This document shows, piece after piece, positions 1 to 8,866 of a stretch of DNA of 64,000 bases (position 1 is its first letter; each line of letters starts with the position of its first letter). Source of the DNA: CBDCWT01 sp965223305. GTDB taxonomy: Bacteria; Planctomycetota; Planctomycetia; Pirellulales; Pirellulaceae. A program made the translations under genes and the position numbers. The notes below the pieces were generated by a model. That model did no database searches. It was given only the letters and a program-made list of their open reading frames with translations, and was not told the origin of the DNA. The stretch covers positions 1 through 64,000 of the forward strand of contig CBDCWT010000003.1 in NCBI GenBank assembly GCA_965223305.1, read 5' to 3'.

Positions 1-1173
1 CATCGCCTCCAGTACATCGCGTGTCTGCAACGCCATCGACTCGACCGCCGCCCGCGCAATGTGAGCAGCCGTCGTGCCACGGGTAATCCCCAAGATCGCT
101 CCGCGCGCGTACGGATCCCAGTGGGGCGCCCCCAGCCCCACAAAGGCGGGAACCACGACAACGCCCGCCGCATCTTCCACACTTCCCGCAAGCTGTTCGA
201 CGTCTGACGAACTCTCGATAATTCCCAATCCATCGCGTAACCACTGTACGACCGCCCCGGCGATGAAGATCGACCCTTCGAGACAGTAAGTCACACGGCC
301 GTCCAACCCCCAGCCGATGGTGGTGAGGAGATTGTGTTGCGACGCCACCGCCCGCTCGCCCGTATTGAGCAGCATGAAACAGCCCGTGCCGTACGTGTTC
401 TTAACGTCACCTACCTCAAAGCACGCCTGCCCAAACGTCGCCGCTTGCTGGTCTCCGGCGATGCCGGCCAGTGGCACGGTGCCGCCCAACGCGTCCGTCT
501 CGCCATACACCTTGCTCGACGGTTCGACCTCCGGCAGCATCGCCCGAGGGATGTTCAGGAGCTTCAAGAGTTCGTCGTCCCAAGCGAGCGTATGAATATT
601 GAAGATCATGGTGCGGCTCGCATTGCTGTAGTCCGTAATGTGCAACCGGCCTTCCGTCAGCCTCCAGATCAAGTACGAATCAATGGTGCCGAACAAGATC
701 TCGCCGCGCTCCGCGCGACCCTGCGCACCCGAGTGTTTATCCAACAAGTACCGAATCTTCGTGCCTGAGAAGTAGGGGTCGATCAATAACCCGGTCTTCT
801 CTCGGATCGTTGGCTCGTGCCCGTCCTGCTTCAATCGATCGCTGATCGCCGCGCTTGCGCGGCTTTGCCAGACCATCGCATGATCCAGCGCGCGACCCGT
901 ATCCCGCTCCCACAGAACGGTCGTTTCCCTCTGATTTGTGACACCGATCGCCGCGATGTCGGTCGCAGATAGAGAGGCATCCGAGAGGGCGCGTTGCGCC
1001 ACTTCCAGCTGTGAACTCCAGATCTCCTCGATATCATGCTCCACGTGCCCCGGAGCGGGAAGGATCTGGCGGAATTCCTGCTGCGCGACCGAAACAACTT
1101 CTCCCAACCGTGAGAATACAATCGCGCGACTCGATGTCGTTCCCTGATCGAGTGCCAAGACGTAGCGGCTCAT
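1..1173 (-). CDS. glpK: Glycerol kinase (C-terminus cut by window edge)
   Basis: ATP-dependent phosphorylation of glycerol to sn-glycerol-3-phosphate in the cytoplasm. The reading frame is open from an ATG at 1173 to the window edge, about 390 codons of an expected ~495. The N-terminus shows the FGGY-kinase phosphate motif LALDQGTTSSRA, then GVTNQRETTVLWE and DYSNASRTMIFNI; GDQQAATFGQ and the TYGTGCFMLLNTG motif follow further on. A clear Shine-Dalgarno (GGAGA) lies 7-11 bases upstream. It is the last gene seen of a minus-strand run behind glpD, so product and substrate of the two enzymes are linked. The family assignment is secure; the missing C-terminus cannot be judged. Confidence 0.95.
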   Translation of the reverse strand, partial: MSRYVLALDQGTTSSRAIVFSRLGEVVSVAQQEFRQILPAPGHVEHDIEEIWSSQLEVAQRALSDASLSATDIAAIGVTNQRETTVLWERDTGRALDHAMVWQSRASAAISDRLKQDGHEPTIREKTGLLIDPYFSGTKIRYLLDKHSGAQGRAERGEILFGTIDSYLIWRLTEGRLHITDYSNASRTMIFNIHTLAWDDELLKLLNIPRAMLPEVEPSSKVYGETDALGGTVPLAGIAGDQQAATFGQACFEVGDVKNTYGTGCFMLLNTGERAVASQHNLLTTIGWGLDGRVTYCLEGSIFIAGAVVQWLRDGLGIIESSSDVEQLAGSVEDAAGVVVVPAFVGLGAPHWDPYARGAILGITRGTTAAHIARAAVESMALQTRDVLEAM

Positions 1174-1276
1174 CAACCCTTCTCCTTTCAATAGCGCGGT
1201 CGCCTGCTGGTTCCCAGCAACACGATCCACCTTGCAGGCGTTCAACAGTACTCGCTCACCAGGCCCGACCGCCGAC

Positions 1277-2948
1277 TTAACTTCCGACCGATGTCAGCTG
1301 CTTGCCGAACCGAGTGACGAGGTACTCGCGGTACGACGCAACCTGGACGTCGAGGTCCGCTCGATTCAGCTTGCCAGCTTCGGCCAGCAAGCTCGCCAAC
1401 TGGTTCAAAGTCCCCATTGAAAAACCAGGGTCGAACAGCAACATCAACCGCCGTTCGACCAAATCACCTAGTCGTTCCACCCACTCGGAGTCGATGACGC
1501 GCCGAACATAGTCCACAGGCAGTTCCGTTCCCAATATCGAGTCGCCGCCGTGCTGCCCGTTGCTCAGCGCTAACCCGGCTTGGGTCCCACATAACCTCCA
1601 GACCGCCTCCACCTGCCGTTTCGAGAAACCTGTCGCTGAACTGATTCGTCGACAGCTCGGCAATCCGCTCGGACTCCGAGCGGGGATAGCCCGCCGCGCC
1701 CGGCAATATCCGTTCGCGCGAATCCCGTTCCCAGGACGACCCCAAACTCTGCATGACTTCCCGCGCCGTCTGCTCAGCAAGGGCTCGGCAGGTCGTCAGC
1801 TTACCTCCTACCACCGAGAAAACCACTGGCTGGGTTCCGTGATGGTGTTTTAGGAAGTGTCGCCGCGTGATCGCGCCGGCCGGTGATGAAGTTGAGAGGT
1901 TCGCCAATGGGCGAACACCCGCGTAGTGCAAGACCACATCCTGCCGCGTCAGTTCGGCCCCGACGAGAAGCTCGTTGGCAGCCTCCAACAAGTAGTCGAC
2001 CTCGCCATCGCTCACCGTGGCGTTCGCAGGACATTCATCGAATGGCAGGTCGGTCGTACCGATCAAAGTTAGGTCGTGAAAGGGCAACAGAAAGACAGGC
2101 CGGCCGTCCCTTGCTTCCAAATAGACCGCGTCACCATCCAGCTGTTCGGCAAACCAGCGGTTGTTCACCAACAGGTGACTCCCCTTGGTTCCGCCGATCA
2201 AACGAGGCGAGTCGAGCTGCAGCTTCTCCAGCGTGAGATCTACCCAGGCTCCTGTCGCATTGACGATGGCGGAAGGGACTAGCGTGTGCACCTCCTGGCT
2301 GCCCCGTCGAATACTCACCTCGCGGCCTGCGAGCTGGGCGTTGCAGTAGTTGAAGAAATCAAACGCGACGCCATGCTGCCGCGCAAGTTCGCGGGCATCC
2401 TCCAGCAAAGCGACCACAAACCGCTCCGGATACAAGATTTGGGTGTCGCTATAGGAACACAGCCAACGAAACTGCGACCGATCAGCTGCTGGAAACGCCG
2501 TTTCGACACGACCTGACTTGGCGCCCGGAAGATGATCGTAGCGCGCTAACCAGTCGTAGAAAGCAAGACCTGTCCGGACGAGCCACAACCCGCGCGGCAC
2601 TGAGGACTCGGCGGGCGTCCAACCAAAGAAACGCCCAATGGCCTGCTTCCATCCGCCCAGCCGATGGCGGATGGGAATGTGGAATCGCCGAGGACTGACA
2701 AACTGAGGAGCAAGGCGAAGCAGCCGCTCGCGCTCAGCCAGCGACTCGCGAACCAAGGAAAACTCGCCGTATTCGAGATAGCGCAGCCCACCGTGGATGA
2801 GCCGAGAAGAGTAGGCGGTTGTGCCACTGGCAAGGTCTGCTGTATCAACCAGGCACACCGGCTGACGATTCAACAACAGTTCCCGCGCCAATGCCGCTCC
2901 GTTGATCCCTGCGCCGAGAACGAGAATGGGTTGCTGGTTATCCGTCAC
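1277..2948 (-). CDS. glpD: Glycerol-3-phosphate dehydrogenase GlpD, interrupted by one frameshift
   Basis: FAD-dependent, membrane-associated oxidation of glycerol-3-phosphate to dihydroxyacetone phosphate. The N-terminus has the dinucleotide-binding motif ILVLGAGINGAALARE and the GlpD signature SSRLIHGGLRYLEYGEF; GTTDLPFDE and VFSVVGGKLTTCRALAEQ follow. Homology runs in one frame to about 1640, then continues one frame over (QVEAVWRLCGTQAG to the stop at 1277), as if one base had been inserted near 1600-1650. The C-terminal helical domain is otherwise complete. The start is taken as GTG 2948 because it directly follows the end of the TPR gene with GAGG upstream; GTG 2951 is equally possible. 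The break may be a sequencing error rather than decay, because the downstream part is well preserved. Confidence 0.85.
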
Positions 2949-2965
2949 CACGCTTGCCTCAGACT

Positions 2966-3691
2966 CTACGAGTCCTCGAGTGCCCGCTGGAGCAACGCGA
3001 TTCGCGCGCGCACAGCCTCTAGATTGGGATTCAGCTTCAACGCACGCTGAAAGCACTGCAGTGCGGCGTGCCGGTCCTTGAGCTCCAAGTGGCAGTGTCC
3101 CATGTTGACCGCTGCGCTAAAGTGATAGGGATTCAGCTCCAGGGCCTGATGATAGTCGTGCTGAGACCGACGATGATCTTCTTGAATCGCCCGAGCCACT
3201 GCCCGTTGATTCCAAGCCTCGGCGAACCAGGGAGCCCGTTCAATCAAACGACTGGCTTGCGACACCGCTTCATGGGCCCGCCCCTCGCTGTTGAGCCGTT
3301 GGATATGCAACAACTGATGCCGTTGCTCAATAGACCCATCCCGGAACCAAACGTCGCGAATCAATCGCTCAGCAAGCAGCCGCACTCCGCGGTCCGCATC
3401 CACCATCCGTCGCCCTAGTTGATCGTTGACCGAAAAGTCGCCGACTAGCCCGAGAGCATGTGTGGCCGCGCGACGTGTTTTACGAGCACCAAATTCCGCC
3501 AGCCGCTCCAACGTGGCAGTAGTGTACCTGCGACTGACTCCGAAGATGAACGTGGAAGTGTCGCCGTCCTCGCAAAACTGCCGGTACAAGGGGAGGAGCG
3601 ACGCTTCACGATCGAGATGGTCTTTCAAGCCAGTGGCTCCTTCGTCCAGTGCGATCAACGGCCAACGCGGCACAAAATCGGTGGTCAGCAT
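2966..3691 (-). CDS. HEAT-like/TPR repeat protein
   Basis: Predicted cytoplasmic 241-aa helical repeat protein. The first ~110 residues resemble a HEAT-like scaffold (ATLERLAEFGARKTRRAATH). Residues ~130-235 form TPR units, for example AVNMGHCHLELKDRHAALQC followed by FQRALKLNPN. No catalytic motif is visible, so a protein-interaction role is only inference. The ATG overlaps the stop of the upstream 92-aa ORF (ATGCTGA), which suggests translational coupling, and glpD starts 18 bases after its stop. It therefore sits inside the glycerol gene run, but the sequence shows no direct functional link to glycerol. Confidence 0.75.
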   Translation of the reverse strand: MLTTDFVPRWPLIALDEGATGLKDHLDREASLLPLYRQFCEDGDTSTFIFGVSRRYTTATLERLAEFGARKTRRAATHALGLVGDFSVNDQLGRRMVDADRGVRLLAERLIRDVWFRDGSIEQRHQLLHIQRLNSEGRAHEAVSQASRLIERAPWFAEAWNQRAVARAIQEDHRRSQHDYHQALELNPYHFSAAVNMGHCHLELKDRHAALQCFQRALKLNPNLEAVRARIALLQRALEDS

Positions 3692-3963
3692 CCCAGTCTA
3701 ATTGCGGTCCAACAGTTCGACAACGCTCGAGTCTCGCTAACCGAATTTGGCAGAACAATCGGAAAATCAGTTGCCAACAATATCCACCTCTTCCCTAAGC
3801 GCTGCTCGCTGATCAGAATATCAATAGGTGCTAACCCAAGCCGCGCGCAGGTACGAATTGCCGGCAAAGGCCAGGACTGCAGCCCCTGTGCTCCGCAGGT
3901 GCGCACCCGCCCGGGAACTTCAGCAAGCAGGCGTGAGTAGGTGGCTGGTTCGATGTCAGGCAT
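3685..3963 (-). CDS. Small uncharacterised protein, 92 aa
   Basis: Family not recognised. ATG 3963 has GGAGG just upstream and the stop overlaps the ATG of the next gene by seven bases (ATGCTGA); both argue for a translated ORF rather than a shadow. The product is mixed, with a hydrophobic middle (AIRTCARLGLAPIDILISEQ) and no secretion signal. Its start codon lies within the same CATG as the candidate ATG 3962 of the opposite-strand STN gene, so at least one of the two starts could be misplaced. Confidence 0.5.
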   Translation of the reverse strand: MPDIEPATYSRLLAEVPGRVRTCGAQGLQSWPLPAIRTCARLGLAPIDILISEQRLGKRWILLATDFPIVLPNSVSETRALSNCWTAIRLGC

Positions 3964-5080
3964 GCGCCTCCGGTGGGTCAGCGTCTTCGTGTACGCTCTC
4001 TCTTGCTCACCGTCCGCGGCCGACGACGAGTACCGAATCGCGTGGCGTACGGGAGCCGACTTCCGGCAGCAACTGCGCAGGGAAATAGGGCTTAGCGCAC
4101 CGGCACAACCTTGTCGAGAAGTGATCGACCACCTGGCCAGGTTACACCGCGTGGCCGTGTTCGTTGACCGGCGAATCGACCCGAGCCAGCAAATAGGGCT
4201 CTCGATTGTCGACACCCCGCTGGGTAGCGCCTTGCGGAAAATCGCGCAAGAAGTTGGCGCCGATGTTTGCTACGTCGACCCCGTCGTCTATATCGGTCCG
4301 CCAGGGGTAGCGTCGCGTCTGGACACGCTGGCCGCTGTTAAACGGCAGCAGGCCGAGTCGCTCCCGACCGGATTGCGGCGAAAGCTGCTGAAGAAACAAC
4401 CCTGGAGGTGGGATGATTTGGCCACCCCACGGGAGTTACTCGCTCAGCTGACGGCCGAAGGCAATTTGCAACTGGTCGGACTGGAACAGCTGCCGCACGA
4501 CCTTTGGCCGGCGCGGGACCTGCCCTCGCTCTCGCTGATCGATCGTCTGTCGCTCGTACTGGCGGGCTTCAGCCTCACCGTCGAAGTTGCCAAGGACGGT
4601 TCGGCCAAACTCGTGCCGCTGCCCGACCAGATCGCGCTCGCGCGGCGCTACTCCATGACGCGCAGTCCGCAACGCCTAATTGAGCGCATCCACCAGCGAT
4701 TCCCATCTGCAGTCGTCAAACACCAGCGGGGCATCTTGGACGTCCAGGGGTGCTACGAACTGCACCATGCGATCCAACAGTATTTGAGCCGTACAAGCCA
4801 ACCGACTCCCAGCCGGCGACAAGCCACAGAGGAAAAGCGGTACACGATCAAAGTCCGCAATCAGCCTGTCAACGCCATCCTCAAGATGGTCGCTCAACAA
4901 GAGGGTTTTGCAATCACTCCGACACCACAGGCCAAGCAACGCCTCCAGGAGCGTGTGTCGCTCGAGCTTGAGCAAGCGACCCTTAATCGGCTACTGACCG
5001 CCACGCTCACACCCGCGGGCCTCGGCTTCGAGCTCGACGGCCAAACGCTCGTCATCCGACGTCAACAAGCTGCCGAGTGA
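3962..5080 (+). CDS. Secreted STN-domain-like protein
   Basis: 372-aa exported protein of unknown role. A short signal peptide (VSVFVYALSCSPSAADD) is followed by a region resembling the secretin/TonB short N-terminal (STN) fold: HRVAVFVDRRIDPSQQIGLS then TPLGSALRKIAQEVGADVCY. A second similar module is at the C-terminus (RNQPVNAILKMVAQQEGFAI, with SLELEQATLNRLLTATLTPA). Such modules occur in outer-membrane secretins and in stand-alone planctomycete proteins; no secretin pore domain is present here. In-frame alternatives are ATG 3953, preceded by AGGTGG, and GTG 3941. It converges with the gene ending at 5091, with only 10 bases between. Confidence 0.7.
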   Translation: MRLRWVSVFVYALSCSPSAADDEYRIAWRTGADFRQQLRREIGLSAPAQPCREVIDHLARLHRVAVFVDRRIDPSQQIGLSIVDTPLGSALRKIAQEVGADVCYVDPVVYIGPPGVASRLDTLAAVKRQQAESLPTGLRRKLLKKQPWRWDDLATPRELLAQLTAEGNLQLVGLEQLPHDLWPARDLPSLSLIDRLSLVLAGFSLTVEVAKDGSAKLVPLPDQIALARRYSMTRSPQRLIERIHQRFPSAVVKHQRGILDVQGCYELHHAIQQYLSRTSQPTPSRRQATEEKRYTIKVRNQPVNAILKMVAQQEGFAITPTPQAKQRLQERVSLELEQATLNRLLTATLTPAGLGFELDGQTLVIRRQQAAE

Positions 5081-5090
5081 TTGGTAGCCG

Positions 5091-5393
5091 TCAGGAAAGA
5101 GCTTTTTCCAGCTCCGAGGCTATCGAGTTCTCGATTTTTCCCTTGAACATCGCCGCCGCAAACGGCAACTTCCCCTCGAGCCGAGCGACGTCCTCTTCAA
5201 CGGTCAGCACACCGTCAATCGTGAAACCGAATGTGGTGAGGGCAAATGTCAATACGTTGTCGACCCAATCACCTTTCAGCTCGCTGACCTGGTCCTGATA
5301 GCGTTCGCTGACCTTGTCCAAGAACGTCTTCAGCTTTTCTGTGGCTTGTTCTTTTCCGAGCTGATGAGCGATTTCGGTGCTGAATTCCGGCAT
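5091..5393 (-). CDS. Polyhydroxyalkanoic acid system family protein (PHA_gran_rgn type)
   Basis: 100-aa protein resembling the PHA granule-region family, small proteins found near polyester-storage genes in other bacteria. The N-terminal helix (EIAHQLGKEQATEKLKTFLD) and the following strand pattern around WVDNVLTFALTTFGFTIDG, then VLTVEEDVARLEGKLPFAAA, match the family layout and length. No PHA synthase or phasin lies nearby in this window, so a role in polymer storage is not supported by context; the family is widespread and poorly characterised. Confidence 0.7.
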   Translation of the reverse strand: MPEFSTEIAHQLGKEQATEKLKTFLDKVSERYQDQVSELKGDWVDNVLTFALTTFGFTIDGVLTVEEDVARLEGKLPFAAAMFKGKIENSIASELEKALS

Positions 5394-5498
5394 CTTTGTA
5401 TCCTTACGTTTGATTTTCGCCGGGCCGGCGAACGTCCTTGCGGAAGCGCCACACAGAGAACCCCGGCGTCGACGTGCGAGGAAGTGACTTGAGCTGAC

Positions 5499-5702
5499 CT
5501 AGTCGACGTCGACGTCGTCATACGTCCGCCGATCTTCTGGATGCCACAAAGGAAGCCCCTCTTTGATTCTCTCGGCCAGCACGAGCAGCTTCTCATCGGA
5601 GCCCGGCAGCGCGGTGGTCGACGGGTACTCCTCGTGATCCGCTGTCTCCGGCTCGAAATCCCAAATTCCCTCGCGAATCGCATCCAGCACAGAGTTTCGC
5701 AC
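5499..5702 (-). CDS. Small conserved acidic protein, 67 aa
   Basis: I recognise the opening VRNSVLDAIREGIWDFEPE as typical of a small planctomycete family without assigned function. The C-terminus is very acidic (YDDVDVD). The start is set at GTG 5702 because a strong AGGAGG lies six bases upstream; a longer TTG-initiated form would contain that Shine-Dalgarno sequence within its codons. Expressed alone, upstream of the gene ending at 5091. Confidence 0.65.
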   Translation of the reverse strand: MRNSVLDAIREGIWDFEPETADHEEYPSTTALPGSDEKLLVLAERIKEGLPLWHPEDRRTYDDVDVD

Positions 5703-5939
5703 GACTGACCTCCTCAAGTAGAAAAGCAGCTTGAGATGAATTCGTCATCATGGCTGTTCCGTTTGCGGCGTGGTTGCCACAAACGCCCCCAAAAGAAGGA
5801 CTAGTATTGAGCCGTGAATACCAAAAGTCAAGCAAATTGCGCCCCGCTGCAAAGCGTGTTCTTCGTCGGAACTCTCTCTTGCACCACCCACTCCCAAACT
5901 CGTCTTGTTTGAAGCGGACTGACCCAACCAAAAGTGAGT

Positions 5940-6662
5940 TCACCGGCGGTCCGCGATGCGGCAACCGGAGCGCGCCAGGTCGGACAAGCGGTCGGCAAGA
6001 GCCTGCACCAATGCTCCATCCAGCTTGCTCTCGCGGTTCCCCCTGCAGACACCGCCTCGCACTGCGACATAGCTAGGCCCAAGCGATACGGCGGCGTCCA
6101 GCGTGGACAAGTCGAGCGAACCGCCCAAGACTGTGACAAGCCGGCGGGCATGGGCTTGCTGCAGAAGTTGCCCCAAAGTAGCGAGCGGCAGGTAGTCAAA
6201 CAGCGTACCGCCTTGTTTGCCGTAAGTGTCAAACAAAATCGCCCGGCAGCCAACTCGCGGCGCCGCCGAGAGAATCTCGCAGACCGCCGGTGAGTTCGCA
6301 TGAGCGCTGTCTGCGTACAGGACGGCCACCTTGCGCGACTCGCGGGGCAGCGTTTGCAAAGCGTGTGCCCAGCGGCTTTCCCAATCGCCGACCGACCTAC
6401 ATCCAGCGAGGCCTATCTTGAGGAAATCAAATGGGATGGTCTCGGAAGCGGCCTCCGTGACGGGATCGTACGCCAACTCGCCAAGCGCTGCGCTCACCAG
6501 GCAGCGGTCACCAACGTACTGACAGACCTGCTGCCAGACATCGACCCGGCAACGTCCGAGCGACCCTCGTTTGGGCTCTTTCAGGTCGATCAAGTCGGCA
6601 CCCCCGGCAAGTGCCAGTTTTGCCTCGGCCAGGTCGCGCACGCTAACGAGCAAGCCGGTCAT
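5940..6662 (-). CDS. mfnB: (5-formylfuran-3-yl)methyl phosphate synthase
   Basis: Condenses two glyceraldehyde-3-phosphate molecules into the furan precursor of methanofuran, a C1 carrier used with tetrahydromethanopterin. 240 aa, the usual length of this TIM-barrel family. Residues matching the catalytic set known from the archaeal enzyme are visible: D26 and K28 in ADLIDLKEPKRGSLG, K82 in FDFLKIGLAG, D145 and K149 in LFDTYGKQGGTL. The ATG overlaps the stop of the upstream membrane-protein gene (ATGA), indicating coupling. Planctomycetes are among the few bacteria known to carry tetrahydromethanopterin-linked C1 genes, so this supports the lineage call. No other pathway gene is in the window. 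Confidence 0.9.
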   Translation of the reverse strand: MTGLLVSVRDLAEAKLALAGGADLIDLKEPKRGSLGRCRVDVWQQVCQYVGDRCLVSAALGELAYDPVTEAASETIPFDFLKIGLAGCRSVGDWESRWAHALQTLPRESRKVAVLYADSAHANSPAVCEILSAAPRVGCRAILFDTYGKQGGTLFDYLPLATLGQLLQQAHARRLVTVLGGSLDLSTLDAAVSLGPSYVAVRGGVCRGNRESKLDGALVQALADRLSDLARSGCRIADRR

Positions 6663-7237
6663 TCGTCTGGTTGCTCCTGAACGGTGCGGAGTCGCCGGTG
6701 GGCTGCCGCTAACTTCTCGTTCAGCGCCCCGACTAAGTCGGGGCTGATCGGCTCGCACCATGTCCCGCGGATCGTGATGTAGCCTTCTCGCCATTGGCCC
6801 AAGCGGGGTTGGACCTCGACTTCCCTCCACTGAACCGCCGATTCGGCAAGTCGAGCGATGATATTTCTCGTCGCCTGGCGACGGAAACCGGAACTCTCGC
6901 GGCCCCCGGCCAACATGGCGGGACCCTGGCCAAGAAAGAAGCATTCGACCAACTGAATTGGAAGCCGAATAGGCCGACCCGCCCGCAGGAAGACAAGCAG
7001 CTGGTCGTTGCTGTAGGCCAGCCGCGGCTGGCCCACCGAGCTCGAGATCGCAACCAACAGCACAGCTGCCAGGAGTAAGGCAAGACACCCGATCAGTTTC
7101 TCGAGCGAGTGAGGTCGACTGATGGTGTAGAAACCGATCCCAGCCAGCAATGCGGCAGGAAGTGTACTGAGCCACAATGCCCGGCGATTTGGCCGGAGCC
7201 AGACCTCGCGTTCCAGTTTTCGACGTCTCCAAACCAT
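6659..7237 (-). CDS. Membrane protein with two TM segments, coupled to mfnB
   Basis: 192-aa inner-membrane protein. Two adjacent hydrophobic segments (LSTLPAALLAGIGFYTIS and LIGCLALLLAAVLLVAIS) are followed by a ~120-residue soluble domain (LAYSNDQLLVFLRAGRPIRL onward) resembling the layout of small PH-like membrane proteins; I do not assign a family. Start at ATG 7237 with GGAAG upstream; a GTG at 7321 would add 28 residues lacking features. The stop overlaps the mfnB start, so the two are probably one transcript, but no biochemical link is known to me. Confidence 0.7.
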   Translation of the reverse strand: MVWRRRKLEREVWLRPNRRALWLSTLPAALLAGIGFYTISRPHSLEKLIGCLALLLAAVLLVAISSSVGQPRLAYSNDQLLVFLRAGRPIRLPIQLVECFFLGQGPAMLAGGRESSGFRRQATRNIIARLAESAVQWREVEVQPRLGQWREGYITIRGTWCEPISPDLVGALNEKLAAAHRRLRTVQEQPDE

Positions 7238-7426
7238 CCGATTCGCTTCCACCACAATCAAACCAATGGCCGGCCGCTGACTGCGCGCAACCGTGTTGAA
7301 ACCGATCAACAGTTTATCCACCTACCCGAGACAACGCAGCTACAGTAGGCTAGGGCGGTGGTTATCTGCCCCCTTCAAGAAACCAACGCCCGGCAAGCTG
7401 CCGCCCAATATCGAGACTGATCGGTT

Positions 7427-8629
7427 GTGTCCGGCCCGAACTACGAACATATCTTGAACGCCGATCAGCTCGCCCGCTTCTGCGACGAGATATCGACGGC
7501 CGAGAGAATTGCGTTTGACACCGAGTTTGTCTCGGAGGACTCCTATCGACCTGAACTGTGCCTGATCCAGGTTGCGGCCGCCAAGAAGTTGGCAGTCATC
7601 GACCCGATTGCGATCGGGCAAGTCGACCGATTCTGGGAGCTGCTCACCGAATCCGGACACACGACTATCGTGCATGCGGGTCGTGAGGAGTTTCGCTTTT
7701 GCAGACAGGCGGTCAAGCAACGCCCCACCGGCTGGTTCGATACGCAACTCGCAGCGGCCTTTGTCGGCATGGAGTTTCCGGCAGCCTACAACACGCTGGT
7801 GGCCCGCTTGATCGACAAGACGCTCCCCAAGGGTGAGACACGGACCGATTGGCGTCGACGCCCTCTCTCGCGGCGCCAAATCGACTACGCACTCCAAGAC
7901 GTCATGTACCTCGAGAAGATCGCGGTCAAGCTAATAGGCCGGATCGAGAAGTTGGAGCGACGGCAATGGCTCGAAGAGGAATCGACACGTTGGCAGGACC
8001 AACTGGAAGCCTACGACGAGCAGGAACAATGGGAAAGGGTATCGGGGATCGCGGGGCTGTCGCGCCGCTCCTTGGCAATCGTCCGCGAGCTGTGGCGGTG
8101 GCGCGACGCCGAGGCAGCCCAGCGTAACCGACCTGCCAAGCACGTCCTGCGAGACGACTTGATTACGGAGCTCGCCAAGCGCAAAACCGCGGATCCCAAA
8201 CGTATCCAGGCCATCCGGGGCATGGAGCGGGGTCATTTCAAGCGGCACCTGCCAAGCATCTCGGCAGCGATTGATCGTGGGCTGCGAATCCCCGATTCGC
8301 AATGCCCTCGTTTGCCGGGTCGCGGCCGGCAAAGTTCTCCACAGTTCACATTGTTGGGGCAGTTTGTGAACACCGTCCTCGGCTGCATTTGCCGCTCAGC
8401 CGACTTGGCACCCACGCTCGTAGGCACCACCCAAGACGTCCGCGATCTGATCGCCTATCATCTAGATCCCGACGTTAGCCGTGCGCGCCAAGCACCAGCC
8501 CTCGCGCGGGGGTGGCGTGCCGAGGTCGTCGGGCGAGTCATCGAGGACGTCCTCGAAGGGCGTCTGGCGCTGCGAGTCAGCCAGCCGCTGGATGACCAGC
8601 CCCTGAGTATTGTCGAACTACCGGAATAA
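7427..8629 (+). CDS. rnd: Ribonuclease D
   Basis: 3'-5' exoribonuclease acting on tRNA precursors and other structured RNA ends. 400 aa. The DEDD-type exonuclease domain occupies ~1-200: FDTEF (metal-binding D and E), an IVHAGREEFRF block at ExoII, and YALQDVMYL (ExoIII Y-x3-D). The HRDC domain follows at ~210-290 (RELWRWRDAEAAQRNRPAKH) with a second helical region at the C-terminus. GTG start at 7427. Divergent from the mfnB operon, with about 190 bases between them that must hold both promoters. Confidence 0.92.
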   Translation: MSGPNYEHILNADQLARFCDEISTAERIAFDTEFVSEDSYRPELCLIQVAAAKKLAVIDPIAIGQVDRFWELLTESGHTTIVHAGREEFRFCRQAVKQRPTGWFDTQLAAAFVGMEFPAAYNTLVARLIDKTLPKGETRTDWRRRPLSRRQIDYALQDVMYLEKIAVKLIGRIEKLERRQWLEEESTRWQDQLEAYDEQEQWERVSGIAGLSRRSLAIVRELWRWRDAEAAQRNRPAKHVLRDDLITELAKRKTADPKRIQAIRGMERGHFKRHLPSISAAIDRGLRIPDSQCPRLPGRGRQSSPQFTLLGQFVNTVLGCICRSADLAPTLVGTTQDVRDLIAYHLDPDVSRARQAPALARGWRAEVVGRVIEDVLEGRLALRVSQPLDDQPLSIVELPE

Positions 8630-8664
8630 GGAGTCTAGCCACAAGTAACGGAGTACTGGGTCAC

Positions 8665-8844
8665 TAGCCCGGATAATTCATGAAGATCGTGGCGAGAGGT
8701 TGTAAGTACGTTCGTGGCAAGGAAGGCGAGCAATTCTTCCGCAGGCGTATTGAAGCAATACGTCGAGGGAGAATTGTGAAGCATGACGAAGCCACGGATG
8801 GACTTACGACCTCGCAGCAGATCGCTCATGAATAATTCGGGCTA
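8665..8844 (+). repeat. 180-bp terminal-inverted-repeat element, family A, copy 1
   Basis: Bounded by imperfect 19-bp inverted repeats (left TAGCCCGGATAATTCATGA; right, on the other strand, TAGCCCGAATTATTCATGA). A second copy at 32305-32484 differs at only three of 180 positions. An uninterrupted 51-codon ORF (ATG 8680 to TAA 8835) begins inside the left repeat and ends inside the right one. No clear target duplication. MITE-like, with the mobilising transposase not in this window. Confidence 0.85.
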
Positions 8845-8866
8845 GACAGCAGTCGAGCAACGGAAG

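Noticed and set aside
317..768. Plus-strand ORFs over glpK
   Set aside because: They are shadows of the minus-strand glycerol kinase frame, which is continuous and fully conserved.
8635..8829. 64-aa minus-strand ORF across repeat element A1
   Set aside because: It runs out of the element into unique sequence, and shows no family character; the plus-strand ORF spans the element exactly.
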